This document shows positions 27,163-38,295 of a stretch of DNA of 60,000 nucleotides, piece by piece. Numbering within the stretch: the first letter of the stretch is position 1; each line of letters opens with the position of its first letter. The notes beneath the pieces are model-generated. The model was given only the letters and a program-made list of their open reading frames with translations, was not told where the DNA came from and did no database searches. Source of the DNA: Owenia fusiformis (taxonomy: Eukaryota > Annelida > Polychaeta > Sabellida > Oweniidae); contig CAIIXF020000001.1 in the NCBI GenBank assembly GCA_903813345.2, positions 42,069,366-42,129,365 of the forward strand, given 5' to 3'. Position numbers and translations under genes: made by a program.

Positions 27163-27990
27163 AAAGCTTCCTGACTGGAGAAATTCTTTATCTATATAAT
27201 CATGGACGAAAAAAGTCTTATTTATATGCTTAAATTTCTTAGAAATGATCAGCATTACTACTTATAATAACATTTTGCATGTCTGAGTAAGTATTTTGAT
27301 CTACATTTAGGATAAATGTTGTTTTATTCAGTTTTCATTTTGGGTATGACTTCCTGTCAAAACAGTGTTAAAAATGCAGGGCTCAACAAAAATTTTCAAT
27401 TAGAAAATGATATATATCCTTTGATCAGCTGTTTTTGGCACCTGAACTCATCCTACTAGAACGGTAAGAGCATTTTCTTGAGACATATGGCTCGAAATCT
27501 CATATTTCTCCTTCTAAGTCTTAGAAAGAGACTTTAAGTACCTTACAGTAAATACTTTTCCTAATGAACTATGGTGCTGTGTTGTAATGTCCTTCAGATT
27601 TTGGAGTAACTACCTTAGTTTACAAATCCTTTCATGTTAACATTTCCTTTAATAATGAAATCATGTCCACATACCCGTATTGTTGCAGAGCTAACAAAAT
27701 ATATTTCATTTGACCCAATTCATTTCGACATACAGTATTATTTAATAATGATAAAATTTGGACTCAATTTTGGACTCCATTATCAATAGTAGACTTATTA
27801 AGAGCCTTTAATGATTTTTTCACAAGTGAGGCAAAGTTACAATTAACAAAACATCTAGCTTCAATGACCAAGTCTTGAGATTATTGTCACTATGCCTTTC
27901 ATTACGTTTGAAATCCGATTGTTTAGAAATCAAACGATTGTGCTCAAAATACTACATAACATTTAATGATTAGTCGTTTTTATCAGAGAG
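27163..27990. other. Stretch without recognisable features
   Basis: AT-rich sequence with no supported exon or repeat. Confidence 0.4.
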
Positions 27991-28904
27991 GATATATAAG
28001 GGTTATGTACTGGGAGGTTTTGGATATGGGGTTTATCCAGAGGGAGATATGCATATCTACCTGAGGGACCGTAGGGACCGAAGGTAGATGTGCATATCTC
28101 ACGAGGGATGAACCCAATATCCAAACCGACCGTACATAACTGCTTTATCCTATACCAAGTAGAGTTTTCTAATTTTCTTTCAATTTTTTCTATTTTTTTC
28201 TTTTTTCAATTTTTTCACATTTTTCTGATTTTTTTCAATTTTTTCAAAAAAATTCAATTCTTTATTTTTTCAAATTTCTTTTCACATTTTTCTTTTTTTT
28301 CAATTTTTTCAAATTTTTTTCGAAGCGGGAAGATATGCACTGGAGCGGGAGATATGGCGGGAGATATAGAGGTTCAGGATATGGAAACCTCAAAATCAGG
28401 ATACGCGATATATTTTACCAACTTATCTCCCTAAAACTCTACTTGGCATAGGATAAATAAGGGTTATGTACTGGGAGGTTTTGGATATGGGGTTTATCCA
28501 GAGGGAGATATGCATATCTACCTGAGGGACCGTAGGGACCGAAGGTAGATGTGCATATCTCACGAGGGATGAACCCAATATCCAAACCGACCGTACATAA
28601 CTGCTTTATCCTATACCAAGTAGAGTTTTCTAATTTTCTTTCAATTTTTCAATTTTTTCACATTTTTCTAATTTTTTTCAATTTTTTCAAAAAAATTCAA
28701 TTCTTTATTTTTTCAAATTTCTTTTCACATTTTTCTTTTTTTTTCAATTTTTTCAAATTTTTTTCGAAGCGGGAAGATATGCCCTGGAGCGGGAGATATG
28801 GCGGGAGATATGGAGGTTCAGGATATGGAAACCTCAAAATCAGGATACGCGATATATCTTACCAACTTATCTCCCTAAAACTCTACTTGGCATAGGATAA
28901 ATAA
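27991..28904. repeat. Tandem duplication of a 461-bp composite foldback unit
   Basis: The unit starting at 27991 repeats from 28452 almost base for base; the second copy is about 17 bases shorter, within its T-rich tract. Each copy starts with a palindrome (GGTTATGTAC ... GTACATAAC, with inner AGATATGCATATCTACC and its inverse). A second inverted pair (TTTATCCTATACCAAGTAGAG / CTCTACTTGGCATAGGATAAA) then encloses a run of TTTTTTCAATTTTT units. The near identity points to recent duplication. The 114-codon frames at 28090 and 28551 are translations of the T-rich tract (poly-Phe) and are not considered genes. Confidence 0.9.
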
Positions 28905-29441
28905 TATTATTGAGAATCAAATTATCTATCAAGTGGTATATCATTAGTCCAACCTTTCGCTGAAATGTTAAGCCTTTCTATAAAATGTTACCACTTTTTG
29001 TGTCACCCTGTATGTGGCACTAAATAAATGAAACTACTTTATGGACATGGATATATCGGGCAGTGAAAGGTCTGAACATGTGACGGATCTCTACTCCTTG
29101 TGACACACGCCATATTATTTTGCAGATCTACACTGCAAAACCAGATCGAATACGACAACGGTGATATTCTACGCGAACACTTTCTTCCTTGATATAGTTT
29201 ATTTTATTTAAATAAACAGATATATGAATAAATGCAATGTCTTCTGTTGAAATGGCTTCCTATATATCTCAATCAAATGACCTATGTATTGTTTTCCCAA
29301 CTTTGGCTTAGATTGTACATAGTCTTATGCAATCTTAAACAAGACATAGAGTGAACAGTACCGTACCCTTGGATAGAATAAACAGTTCTTAGGGCAGAAA
29401 ATGCTAAATGGCCGCCTTAACATGTATCCAGAATTTAGTAA
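28905..29441. other. Stretch without recognisable features
   Basis: AT-rich intergenic sequence; I could not match it elsewhere in the window. Confidence 0.4.
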
Positions 29442-30635
29442 CCCTCCTATCACACCAAATTAGTTTTCAACCGTTCTTTCCAGTCCAACAAAAAGTCGTA
29501 AAACGGATCAAATCTAGCTGTGGTCGGGACATATGTCTAAAATAATTAGCTACATCGTTCACAAACAGTCTCCAATACGTCCATCTCATTCTCAGTTCGT
29601 TCAGGTCGCAGAATGTCACAGAATGTCGGTGTAGACACGTATTGCAGTTGATATCCGATTGCGCAACGTCGTTAAAGTGACAATTACGTTTCTTGTCAAG
29701 TAGGTCATCTCGTTTGAAGTATGTTGTCACACGATTCAATCACAGAACGGTGTGGTCGCCATCGAATTTTGAAATCACCTTCCCGGCCGAGCACGTCCAT
29801 GAAGTTCGTAAATAGACCGTAGAAAGTTGCAGCTACGATTGTTACGTTCCCACACAGTTAAAACCAGTTTTGAAACATTTTGAAAAACGCAGTGGCAACT
29901 AGTTTTTCTGATTGCTATATTTTTGATACGTCGTTCATAAGAATTCCTCAATCAGTTTAAACCCGTTTGCAAATAGTTCTATCTCGTTCTCAATAGATCC
30001 CAAGATAGTTCAACTTGTTCTAAAAACGTCCTTAGTAGGATTGAAGTACGACAGTTCTGTTCGTAGTACGTCCAATTCTTCTTTAGAACGTTGTCACTCT
30101 TTCTGATCGCAGAATGTGGCTACCACCAGAAGGTTCTAGAGGACCTATCCGTTCGAGTACGTTCATGAAGTTTGTAAATAGACCCAAACGGTTCGTTCAA
30201 TCGTCCAATCCGTTCAGTTAAGGGCCCTTTTCAAGAACGTAACTTGAGAACTAGTTTGGTGTGATAGTAGGGTAAACAATCTTCAATACGTTCACCTCAT
30301 TCACAGTTCGTTCAGGTCGCACCATGTCGTTCTACCTCATTCTAAATACGTTGTTAGACAATTCAAACGTTCCTATTAGGATTGAAGTACGACAGTTCCG
30401 TTCGTACTGTCCAACTCGTCTTAATTATGTTGTCACTTGTTCTAAATTGCAGAACGTGAGGACCATCAGAAAATTTTCAGCATGCTCTTAGTCCTGAGGG
30501 ACCCACCCATTCGAGTAATGTTCATGAAGTTTGTAAATATACCCTAAACGGTTCTAAGTACGTCCAATCCGTTCGTACACAGTTTAAGCCTGTTTTCGAA
30601 AACGTAGTGAGAACTAGTTTGGTGTGATACTAGGG
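29442..30635. mobile_element. Composite CCCT-TATCACACC element with a duplicated right end
   Basis: The left end, CCTATCACACCAAATTAG at 29442, is inverse to a right end at about 30240-30272 (CTAGTTTGGTGTGATAGTAGGG). A second right end follows at about 30610-30635. Between the two right ends, motifs of the first part recur (CAGTTCGTTCAGGTCGCA and a GGATTGAAGTACGACAGTTC block). It is related to 19172-19736 but about twice as long. It looks like a nested or partly duplicated copy. No transposase frame is evident; the 90-codon minus frame at 29467-29739 has no motif. Confidence 0.75.
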
Positions 30636-30639
30636 AAGA

Positions 30640-31085
30640 AACATACCCAGAAGTACCCCTTAAAATTCCAGATTTAATCCATCAAACCGTTTTCTTTTTG
30701 ATTTGACACGTGTAGACAAGACTAAATACAGATCAATTCCCAAGACGGTTTAGTCCAAAATGGCCGCTTTAGAATGTTTACAAACCTAGAAGCTTAAAAC
30801 TAATTGTTCTAGACTTTCATACAAAAATACATGCTTGAAAATTTCAGATCAATACATCAAACAGTTTGGCTGGAAACTTGTAGACAAGGCTTTACAGACA
30901 CGATTTTAAAACGGAAAATCCAAAATGGACGCCCAAACATTTACCCAGAATAAAAATTTCAGATCAATCCATCAAACGATTTAGTTTAAAACGTGTAGAC
31001 AAGACTTTACAGACAAGATTTTAGGACGGAAAATCCAAAATGACCACCTTAACAATTAGGCTACCCAGAATACCCAAAATCTAAT
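30640..31085. repeat. Degenerate direct repeats, three units
   Basis: Three diverged units start near 30669, 30844 and 30957. Each has TTCAGAT-AATCCATCAAAC, then TGTAGACAAGACT, then ACGG-AAATCCAAAATGG. Spacing is uneven because of small gaps. The origin is not recognised. Confidence 0.65.
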
Positions 31086-31158
31086 CAATTCCCCGTGCAA
31101 ATTATACCAAAGTTGTTCGTATGCTAATATAAAAAGACACTGTAAATACCTTTATTGT

Positions 31159-31445
31159 ATGATCTGTAAAATGATTGTGCTGTGCCAATCTGTATTGCTA
31201 CTAAGATTGTCCCCGTTGATCATCTCCGTCGCAATACAGAAAATATTGGTACGGAGCGGACAATGCAATCTCAGTAGCAATACAGAGGATCACACGATAA
31301 AAACGTTATTGAATGATTTGAAGTGCAATACAGGATATATTCTGTCTTGATATTCTGTATTGGCACTCGACTTCGTCTCGTTCCAATACGGAATTTCTCG
31401 AGCAGAATATATCCTGTATTGCACTTCAAATCATTTAATAACTTA
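31159..31445. repeat. Two adjacent foldbacks
   Basis: The first (about 31180-31300) pairs a CTGTATTGCTACTAAGATTG arm with CAATCTCAGTAGCAATACAG. The second (about 31300-31445) pairs TGAATGATTTGAAGTGCAAT with ATTGCACTTCAAATCATTTA, including a shared GGATATATTCTG / CAGAATATATCC, with CGAGACGAAGTCGAGT-like sequence at the centre (on the minus strand). The arms of the second are close to perfect. Both probably belong to one hairpin-forming family. Confidence 0.8.
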
Positions 31446-32592
31446 TAGTATCGGTGTTTGAAATAAAGGACTATAGGTCCACAGTATAATGTAGGTTTAG
31501 ATTGAGAGATTATGATATAAGTAACAAATAAGATAAATGGAATCATGTCGAGACTGCTTCCAATCCAAACTAATGTCTCTTAGCTGATGAATCCGAATCA
31601 TCAATCACGTGTATTTCTGTAGTTATCAAACAAGCAGTTTGTTGACTTTTAACTGACCAAACATAAAATTGACGCGTGATCATACGTCTTCGACTTGATA
31701 TATCAAAGATCCTTGGGAGTAATCTCCGCTTTTCTGATTTTTATTAAAATAAAGATGAATTATTTGTGTTCATTTGACGCTGTTAAATCAACCATGGTCT
31801 GGTATGTTTAGCGAAGCATCCATCAACTAAAATTAGTAAGGATTTTATCGATAAATTAGATTATTTTATTTGGAATGATCGGTACATGAATTTATGATGA
31901 GTTAAGCTATTATGCATTATTTTCTCCTCGTACTTGGTATCATAATCATGTCAGAGATCATTAGGTTCTGTAATTACCTCGAGACACATTACAAATCTGG
32001 TGGAAAAACATCAATCCTAAGCATCATATCATTGTTTGAAACATAGACGCAGAGAAAAGACATCGAGCCTCTTTTCGTTAGATTTATGACCTCGTCAGCT
32101 ACTTCAAAGTCAGGAAAACATATAAAAATGATGGCATATGGTTTACTCTGTATATTAAACGCTAATAAAATATCATAGTTATGAGACTTGCGAATAACCT
32201 TAGGTAGAAATAAACACAAAGTAAGGGTTATACTTATATCGGAACTAATAGAATAATCAAATGTCAACAGATCATAAAAATAAGGCGACGCTACGAATTA
32301 TGCAAGTGGTGCCTTTGAGAATAGATTGACCCCTAAGACAATGTGATTTGTTTTCATCGGTTTCCCTGACATTGTGTCGTTTAGATAATTGTTATCTTCG
32401 AAGATGGATAATTGTAGGTTAGCCTCGAATTGAGTTGTAATGTTCGTGAGAATGCGGGATGTCTGTGATTGATTCTGTCATGGTGGTCTTTTGGAAGATA
32501 TCTTTTGGAGAATGTTCCATTCTGAAGCTCATATGAGATTGGTACTTTGCAGATTGGCTCCATCTCCTAACTTGAATTTCAGTCATTCAATG

Positions 32593-32635
32593 ATGAAGCC
32601 AGTTATTACACTGTCCGTCTAATAACTGGCTTCAT
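32593..32635. repeat. Perfect 16-bp hairpin with an 11-base loop
   Basis: ATGAAGCCAGTTATTA (32593-32608) is followed by CACTGTCCGTC and then the exact reverse complement (32620-32635). No precursor-microRNA length, Pol III box or flanking target duplication is evident. It may be a minimal foldback-element remnant or a structured RNA. Confidence 0.7.
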
Positions 32636-32901
32636 AGATATAAAAAACTGATCCTTGTGGGAAAAACTGATTGAAAATATACCATCTATTTCTCGAAGAG
32701 AGATTTGGTACTCTTAGGAGTTGTACAATCATAAGTAAATTACAATTACATAATGGTTCATGATCATTAAAGATGTATTTACCCCAATATGTAAAAAGAC
32801 GTATCACCAGAAACCATCTGTTATATTAGAATTGCTCTTGAGTTGTATTGGTCTCTAGTAATAGAGCGCCAAGCCAACTAATAATTGCCCTGCGTGCAGA
32901 C

Positions 32902-32949
32902 TCGAAGACGAAGCTCTCTTTTAAGAAGTGAAGTCAAACGAATGCAAAG
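32902..32949 (+). repeat. Dispersed short repeat, copy 2
   Basis: Plus-strand partner of 15830-15878 (GAAGACGAAGCTCTCTTTTA and following bases). Both are fragments of an unidentified interspersed element. Confidence 0.7.
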
Positions 32950-33043
32950 GGTAACTAATAATACTATCGAGAATAATCCTCCATGCAAAATATTGGGATA
33001 CAGAGGGTATATATTTTAATATATTAAATTATTATTATTTCAC

Positions 33044-33427
33044 ACATAGCTAGGCAAGGTGTGTCCGATTCCAGCCAATCAGAACAGAGTATTCACATAA
33101 TGAACAGTGTGTGAAATATCAATATCAAACACATGCAAGGTCACCAGTTAAACTGATGAATTGACTTCTCTCATTGGATTTGATGACTTGCCAACTTGAC
33201 CCTTGCAAAAATGGCATTGAAAATGTGTTCTTTTAGTGATTTAGTTCTTTTTAGATGATTTTGGACAAAATATTTTGCAATGTGTGAAAACAATTTAAGC
33301 CCAAGACTCAATGCATTGTAGCTGCTTCATTCCATTCAGGCGTTGCTGCGTGGTCATGCAAAGATTTGGAAACAACACCTACTTGGTATGATTCAGCAAA
33401 CAATGCACCGAATCCAGGGCTTAAATC
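33044..33427 (-). repeat. About 380-bp dispersed repeat, copy A (inverse orientation)
   Basis: On the minus strand this begins GATTTAAGCCCTGGATTCGG and ends in TTGCCTAGCTATG. It is a diverged copy of the repeats at 40101-40480 and 41633-42008. The first part is itself a foldback, with inverse TTTAAGC and CATTCCA segments. The three copies lie within 9 kb, two of them in introns of the cysteine-rich secreted-protein gene. Confidence 0.8.
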
Positions 33428-33946
33428 TTCAAATTAAATTATTTAAATATATTTAAAGCGACTACCACTTATGGTATTTTATAGTCTAATTCAAGTTGAA
33501 TATACGCCTATCGTAGAAAGTGATTTATAGAAAGAAATACCAACTCCGCCAACACCAGTGTGTACAATTACAAATTAGATTTAATAATGTGCATTGTGTA
33601 AGACCTTCACTGGCCTACGATACCAACAGTCAGGAGAAAAAATATGTCCCTTCGTTAAATTTTATTTGGATCCCCCATTCATAAGTCATGTGCTCTACTC
33701 AAAATGAGGCTAGTGCATGACCTCTCAAAGAAAAACAATGGAGGCTTTCCTCCACACTTTTCATATGTCACAATGGGTTGTAGGTAGACTAATTATTTAT
33801 ATACTTGTTTAATGTGTTGTATTATTAGACTATAAATAAACTATACACCATTATGTGACTACAATATAACTGATTTATTATACCTTCACGCATTTTTATT
33901 GAACATGTTCAACAGGTATTTAGCCATATATCCTTTATCACGTTCC

Positions 33947-34090
33947 CTATGCATGAACTGAACTGTTTGACTTTGCTGAGTAAATTCTTTTCTTCAAGGA
34001 TTGATTGAGCTTCACGTTATCTTTATAATCTTACGAATCCAAGATGAAAACAATCATGACTTTTTATTTGAATTAATAATTTTGGAGGCA
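33947..34090 (-). pseudogene. Decayed copy of the last exon of the Draxin-like gene
   Basis: On the minus strand this translates as DYKDNVKLNQSLKKRIYS and reaches a stop at 33947-33949. The functional exon at 39319-39953 has DYEDNVKLHQSLMKRYYS near its C-terminus, so the two are clearly homologous. In this copy an extra nine bases next to the Leu-Asp codons introduce an in-frame TAA. The match fades beyond about 34090, and no cysteine-rich segment is preserved in frame. A weak match to the end of exon 3 with its donor (CCAG|GTAACG) may exist near 34375-34400. It looks like a partial tandem duplicate, now non-functional. Confidence 0.75.
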
Positions 34091-34689
34091 TTAAAAAAAT
34101 TAGAGAAGATGGAAATAAAGAAAAGAATCAAAATAGATAAATGGCAAACAACATGACTTGTTTTTGCTTGAGGATACCAACCCTGACAATTATAGGATGA
34201 AGCCTTTTAAAAACTAATAAAGACGTTGAGAATAATAACCATACGTCATCGAAGAAACCCGAAGACCGTGTAATGTCTCATTTGAAAGAAATGATGAACT
34301 AAGTAATTTTTTATTAAACCGAACAGTAATGATGATGATGTTGAATGATGCGTACCATAATCATTCTTTATGGTGTTGCGTTACCTGGACAACGACTGTA
34401 GTCACTGGTTACCGCCACATATTTATTATCATCATGTTCCAATGTAGGTGATGGGCAAATTTTACAACAGTAATCTGGAGGTTAAGCCACACATTAGGAT
34501 GTTTAAGCTTGCAATGTTTTTCACAACTTAAACGCGAACGGAAAATATGTTCAAGCGACAGGTTTGTATTGGTCATACGAATAGGTTGGCGTTTCGAACT
34601 TCATATTTGAACGTGAACGTGTTATTTTTACCCCCTCTTCTCAATTGTTTTTTCAGTAACCAAAATAAAAGTTATTTTCCTTAATACCT

Positions 34690-34810
34690 TTACATTCAAC
34701 GTGGCAAATAATCAATTACTACCAAGGCGAGAATTAATCCCCAGATGATCATAATTTTACACGCTCATGTACAGGTTCTATTCAAAACGTGTAGCTTATG
34801 ACATTGCATG
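34690..34810. repeat. Dispersed repeat fragment (CACGTTCATGTAC family)
   Basis: AATTAATCCCCAGATGATCA, then TTTTACACGCTCATGTACAG, then CAAAACGTGTA match the right halves of the copies at 25234-25290 and 41225-41300. Nothing else is supported between 34091 and 35360. Confidence 0.6.
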
Positions 34811-35360
34811 TTACGTCTACAAATATTGTCCTCAGAGCTTTAGTTCTATACTTTATAGTATTCACTTCATTGTTGGAAAATATCGAGCTGTGTCCCTGGA
34901 GGCCCGTCCTCCTTGGTGTTACGGTAAGGTGTTATTGCATTACGCTTACTGATATGGTGTCGTTTCATATAATTATGGGGAGTAGAGTATAGGTCAACGT
35001 GCCCTCTTATATTATCTATTTACTAGAATTTATAATGTAGAGATATTCGAAGGGGGTACGGTTGACTTAGTCCCCGTGTGCATATGACAAACTGCATTAT
35101 TTACATTTATTTTTGAGTCCACCCTCCTTTGTACTTGTAATGATGATCACTTTGGACCCAAATCTCCAGAAACCCAGCGTTCACATTTTGTGTCCGCAAA
35201 AGCACTATTCACTAATTTATGGTAGAAAACATCGTACATTTTGGACAGATTTCTGAATTAGCAACTGCTCCATTGTTAATGTCAATCACTTTTCACTCTG
35301 CACAAGGGGTTTGGAAAGTCTTACATACTATTAGGATAAGTCAAAGTAGGGGAGATTTGG

Positions 35361-36488
35361 CTAACAGCAGTTAAAAATCGTTTTAAGATCGTGTCTAAAA
35401 TTCCTATTCATGAATGAATATATGAACGGGTTGGTAACGTTGTGGGCAAAGTACATGTAGAAGACAACAAAGTTGAATGGCATTAGACGATGGACCATTA
35501 GAAAGGCAGGGAGAAACGCTACTATGAACACCAGCGTAACAACAAAAAGCATCATCGCCATTTTGAAATTAGCCATTAAATTTTTGTCCATTTTGATCGT
35601 CTTCCTGTCGCGTTCTTTTGGAACTTTATTAGAATGTCCGTTCTCCCTAGGATTCCTCTCGTTAAGTTCAAAAGCCTCTGTTGGAAAGTCGTTGGTCGGT
35701 GAGTTACTATTTGTCGATATCTCGCATCTCAATGAAGCAGATCGTTTCTGTCGCTGACGCATTCGCACATTACATACGATTAAGATGTAAAGAACGACAA
35801 CGAGGAGGAAAGCGATGCCATAAAGAGAGGTGTATATCTTATGGTATATATCAAGCATAGTGTTGGTCACAATGAGATTATTAGTTGAACAGATTCCTGT
35901 GAGATCCACACGAGTCACCACAATGGTGGTTTCACTTGTTATGTTACCAAAGGAAGACGTATTCGCTGGATAAGTCTCGTTAAACGTGAAGCGTTCATAT
36001 ACACCAACAGCTAACGAGGTAAATGTCCCTAAACTGAGGGATAACATCAAAAGAGCAAACACTGTCACTTTCGCTCTGAATCGGCTCATAACATGTAGAA
36101 ATGTTTGACAGATACAGAGGTATCTGTCCACAGCAATGGCCGCCATTATGAAGGCAGAGAATGGAATATTGCACGTGATGAGAAAGTGATAGAATTTACA
36201 CGCTATATCGTTGTCTCCTATCCTGAAATACTTTAACTCCATTATTATAGTAAATGGTACTATAATCAAACATGTCATAAAATCTGTAACTGCTAGCACT
36301 AGAATGAACAACGTGGATGTCAGTTTATCCCTGGTGCGTGAGTAGACGTATATTACGAGCCCATTGCCAGCAGTCCCGATGACTGTAAACACACATAGTA
36401 TCACCACGACTACATACAGTTCAACATTAATATTGTCATTTTCCTCCGGAGCAGCAACTTCGTCCAGTACATTCGAATATTCCTCCAT
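35361..36488 (-). CDS. Rhodopsin-family G-protein-coupled receptor, copy 2
   Basis: Complete single-exon receptor of 375 residues, a close paralog of the one at 22273: the transmembrane segments are nearly identical and the N-terminus, loop 2 and loop 3 have drifted. What is seen: GN at 41-42 in TM1; LAVTD ending at Asp69 in TM2; Cys97 and Cys200 for the disulfide; DRY at 121-123 followed by LCICQ (the His-Pro of copy 1 is lost); sequons at Asn170, 176 and 182; the same RMRQRQKRS basic motif in loop 3; AFLP instead of CWxP in TM6; NPFIY at 353-357 in TM7; and a tail ending NCC. The reading frame is intact, so both copies are probably functional. The two genes converge tail-to-tail 12 kb apart. 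Ligand unknown. Confidence 0.95.
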   Translation of the reverse strand: MEEYSNVLDEVAAPEENDNINVELYVVVVILCVFTVIGTAGNGLVIYVYSRTRDKLTSTLFILVLAVTDFMTCLIIVPFTIIMELKYFRIGDNDIACKFYHFLITCNIPFSAFIMAAIAVDRYLCICQTFLHVMSRFRAKVTVFALLMLSLSLGTFTSLAVGVYERFTFNETYPANTSSFGNITSETTIVVTRVDLTGICSTNNLIVTNTMLDIYHKIYTSLYGIAFLLVVVLYILIVCNVRMRQRQKRSASLRCEISTNSNSPTNDFPTEAFELNERNPRENGHSNKVPKERDRKTIKMDKNLMANFKMAMMLFVVTLVFIVAFLPAFLMVHRLMPFNFVVFYMYFAHNVTNPFIYSFMNRNFRHDLKTIFNCC

Positions 36489-36536
36489 GTTAAATGTGTT
36501 CTCAAAATTAACTGATCCGAGATGTCAGTCCGCAGC
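36489..36536 (-). other. Probable 5'-UTR segment and splice acceptor of GPCR 2
   Basis: On the minus strand an acceptor, CTTGTAATTCCAG, ends next to 36536, 48 bases before the ATG. It corresponds in sequence and place to the acceptor before GPCR 1, supporting an ancestral intron in the 5' UTR. Confidence 0.55.
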
Positions 36537-38295
36537 CTGGAATTACAAGAGGATAGGATAACAAAAGAATTTGGACTAAAATATTCCATTACAATGATTC
36601 TTATTCTTGTCATATAATCAACAATAAAAAAGAAATTCATTTCGAGCATTTGAAAATGAATAAACTATTCTTTTACTTGAATATTATGTCAACTCAAGAG
36701 GTAGCATATGAACTGCGACATCACTTTAAAAATAAAATGCAAATAACAATTTAGCAAAATACAGATGAACAGCCAAAAATGTAATATGATCGTGCAACAT
36801 CATGCTCATATTGAAAGCTGTTCTTGAAAGCTGTTCTAGTGACATCATTTTTCGAAAAGAAAATAACTAGACTCGTGAAATTGAACTAGTTTTATTCAAG
36901 AGTCCAGATTTTTGATTTTTAAAAGTTGAATGATATTCAACTTTGATTGTTTGAAAATAGCATTAGTGAAGTCAAGGAGACTTGACAACAATGTTTGTCT
37001 CCCACATCAGTCGGATTTATGAATTGGCTGTTTCTAAGCTACATGATGAAAAAGACAAAGGAAAGTGATAAATAACGACAAAGATATCATACTAGACACA
37101 TTTGTAAGCAGCTTAAAGTAATTAAACTTTTCTAGTTAAGTTGGCGAGAAAACTAAGCAGGAAAAAGAGAGAAAAAATAAAGAAAGCTTGCAGAGAGCTT
37201 AAGTTACACGTTTTTAAGAGAACTTCCAAACGGAAATGTGTAATCTATTATCTGATCACAGGGATTTTCCAAGTAAATAATACGGGCAGGGAAACAAAAC
37301 TAGACCAAAGTTCACACGTACAAGTTCACATAAAAACATGAAGCTAAACCTCCTTATGGCATGAATATAATTTAACTTAATAAATACATAATTTAGTTTA
37401 TAATTACCTAAGTTAATATTGAGCTCTTTCCACAAGCACTTGTTATTGTCGCCTCGGCTCTCATCAACAATTTTGTACTCAACATTGCAATTTCTACTTT
37501 TTTACGTCCTTAGATTTTCAACTTTTGGTTGTCAATTTGCTTCTCTAGCTTGATCTTCTATTCTAACCCCTGATGAAAACAACTATGATTGGATAATCCG
37601 GTACATGTGTAGTAAACGTTTAGAACAATGCAACTTTAACTGGAACATATTAGTACGTTGATTGATAGTGTGAAACTACATGTGGGATGAAAAATCGTAG
37701 AAAGAAGAAAGACGTAGAACCTGTCTCTCAGTGAAACTTTCTAAGCATTAGCTCCATACGTCAGCTGTTCAGGCGTAAACTTGTAACTAAAAACTTGAAC
37801 TAATTGTTAACATATTTTGAAGTTAAGACATAATTCTTTGATTAATGCATGTATTTGCTGCAAACAAAAGGCATCCGAATCTCTGTTGGAAACCAGCAAT
37901 GTTTGTTATGACAAGTGCATTTTTTGTTTCTGAATAATACGTCCATGATATTTTCACACTTTCAGATACATTTCTATATCACATATACAAATCTTTGACT
38001 TAAGGTTGAATTATTCTCAAGATTAATTCTGAGAAAATTTCTAGCAAAAATGATTAATTTTCTAATTTTTGATTGTTAAGTTCTCTCGAGGGTTCCGAGG
38101 GTCTCGAGGTTTGCCTATTGAAAAATTGGTTGCATCAAGGCTAGCTGCTCCCATTTGTAAGTTAGCTTAAGTTCAATGTCCCTCACTTATCTTCAATGAT
38201 TTATTTGACTTCTGTTTGACTAAAAGCTTAATGTAATGATGCACGATGTCTTGGGATGATGCACATGATACATAATTCTTCTATACCTCGTATAT
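36537..38295. other. Stretch without recognisable features
   Basis: AT-rich, with a few short local repeats such as GAAAGCTGTTCTTGAAAGCTGTTCT near 36819. It may include the unplaced 5' exon and intron of GPCR 2. Confidence 0.4.

Larger units (their letters stand above)
31446..33043. other. No supported gene; one strong hairpin and a short dispersed repeat
   Basis: The minus-strand frame at 31989-32267 (92 codons) has no motif. A perfect 16-bp stem with an 11-base loop lies at 32593-32635, and a short repeat shared with 15830-15878 lies at 32902-32949. Confidence 0.45.

Noticed and set aside
28090-28895. Two 114-codon frames with a shared MHISRGMNPISKPTVHNC start and long Phe-rich stretch
   Set aside because: They are translations of a duplicated foldback repeat and its TTTTTTCAATTTTT tract. 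The frame is kept because the copies are nearly identical, not by coding constraint.
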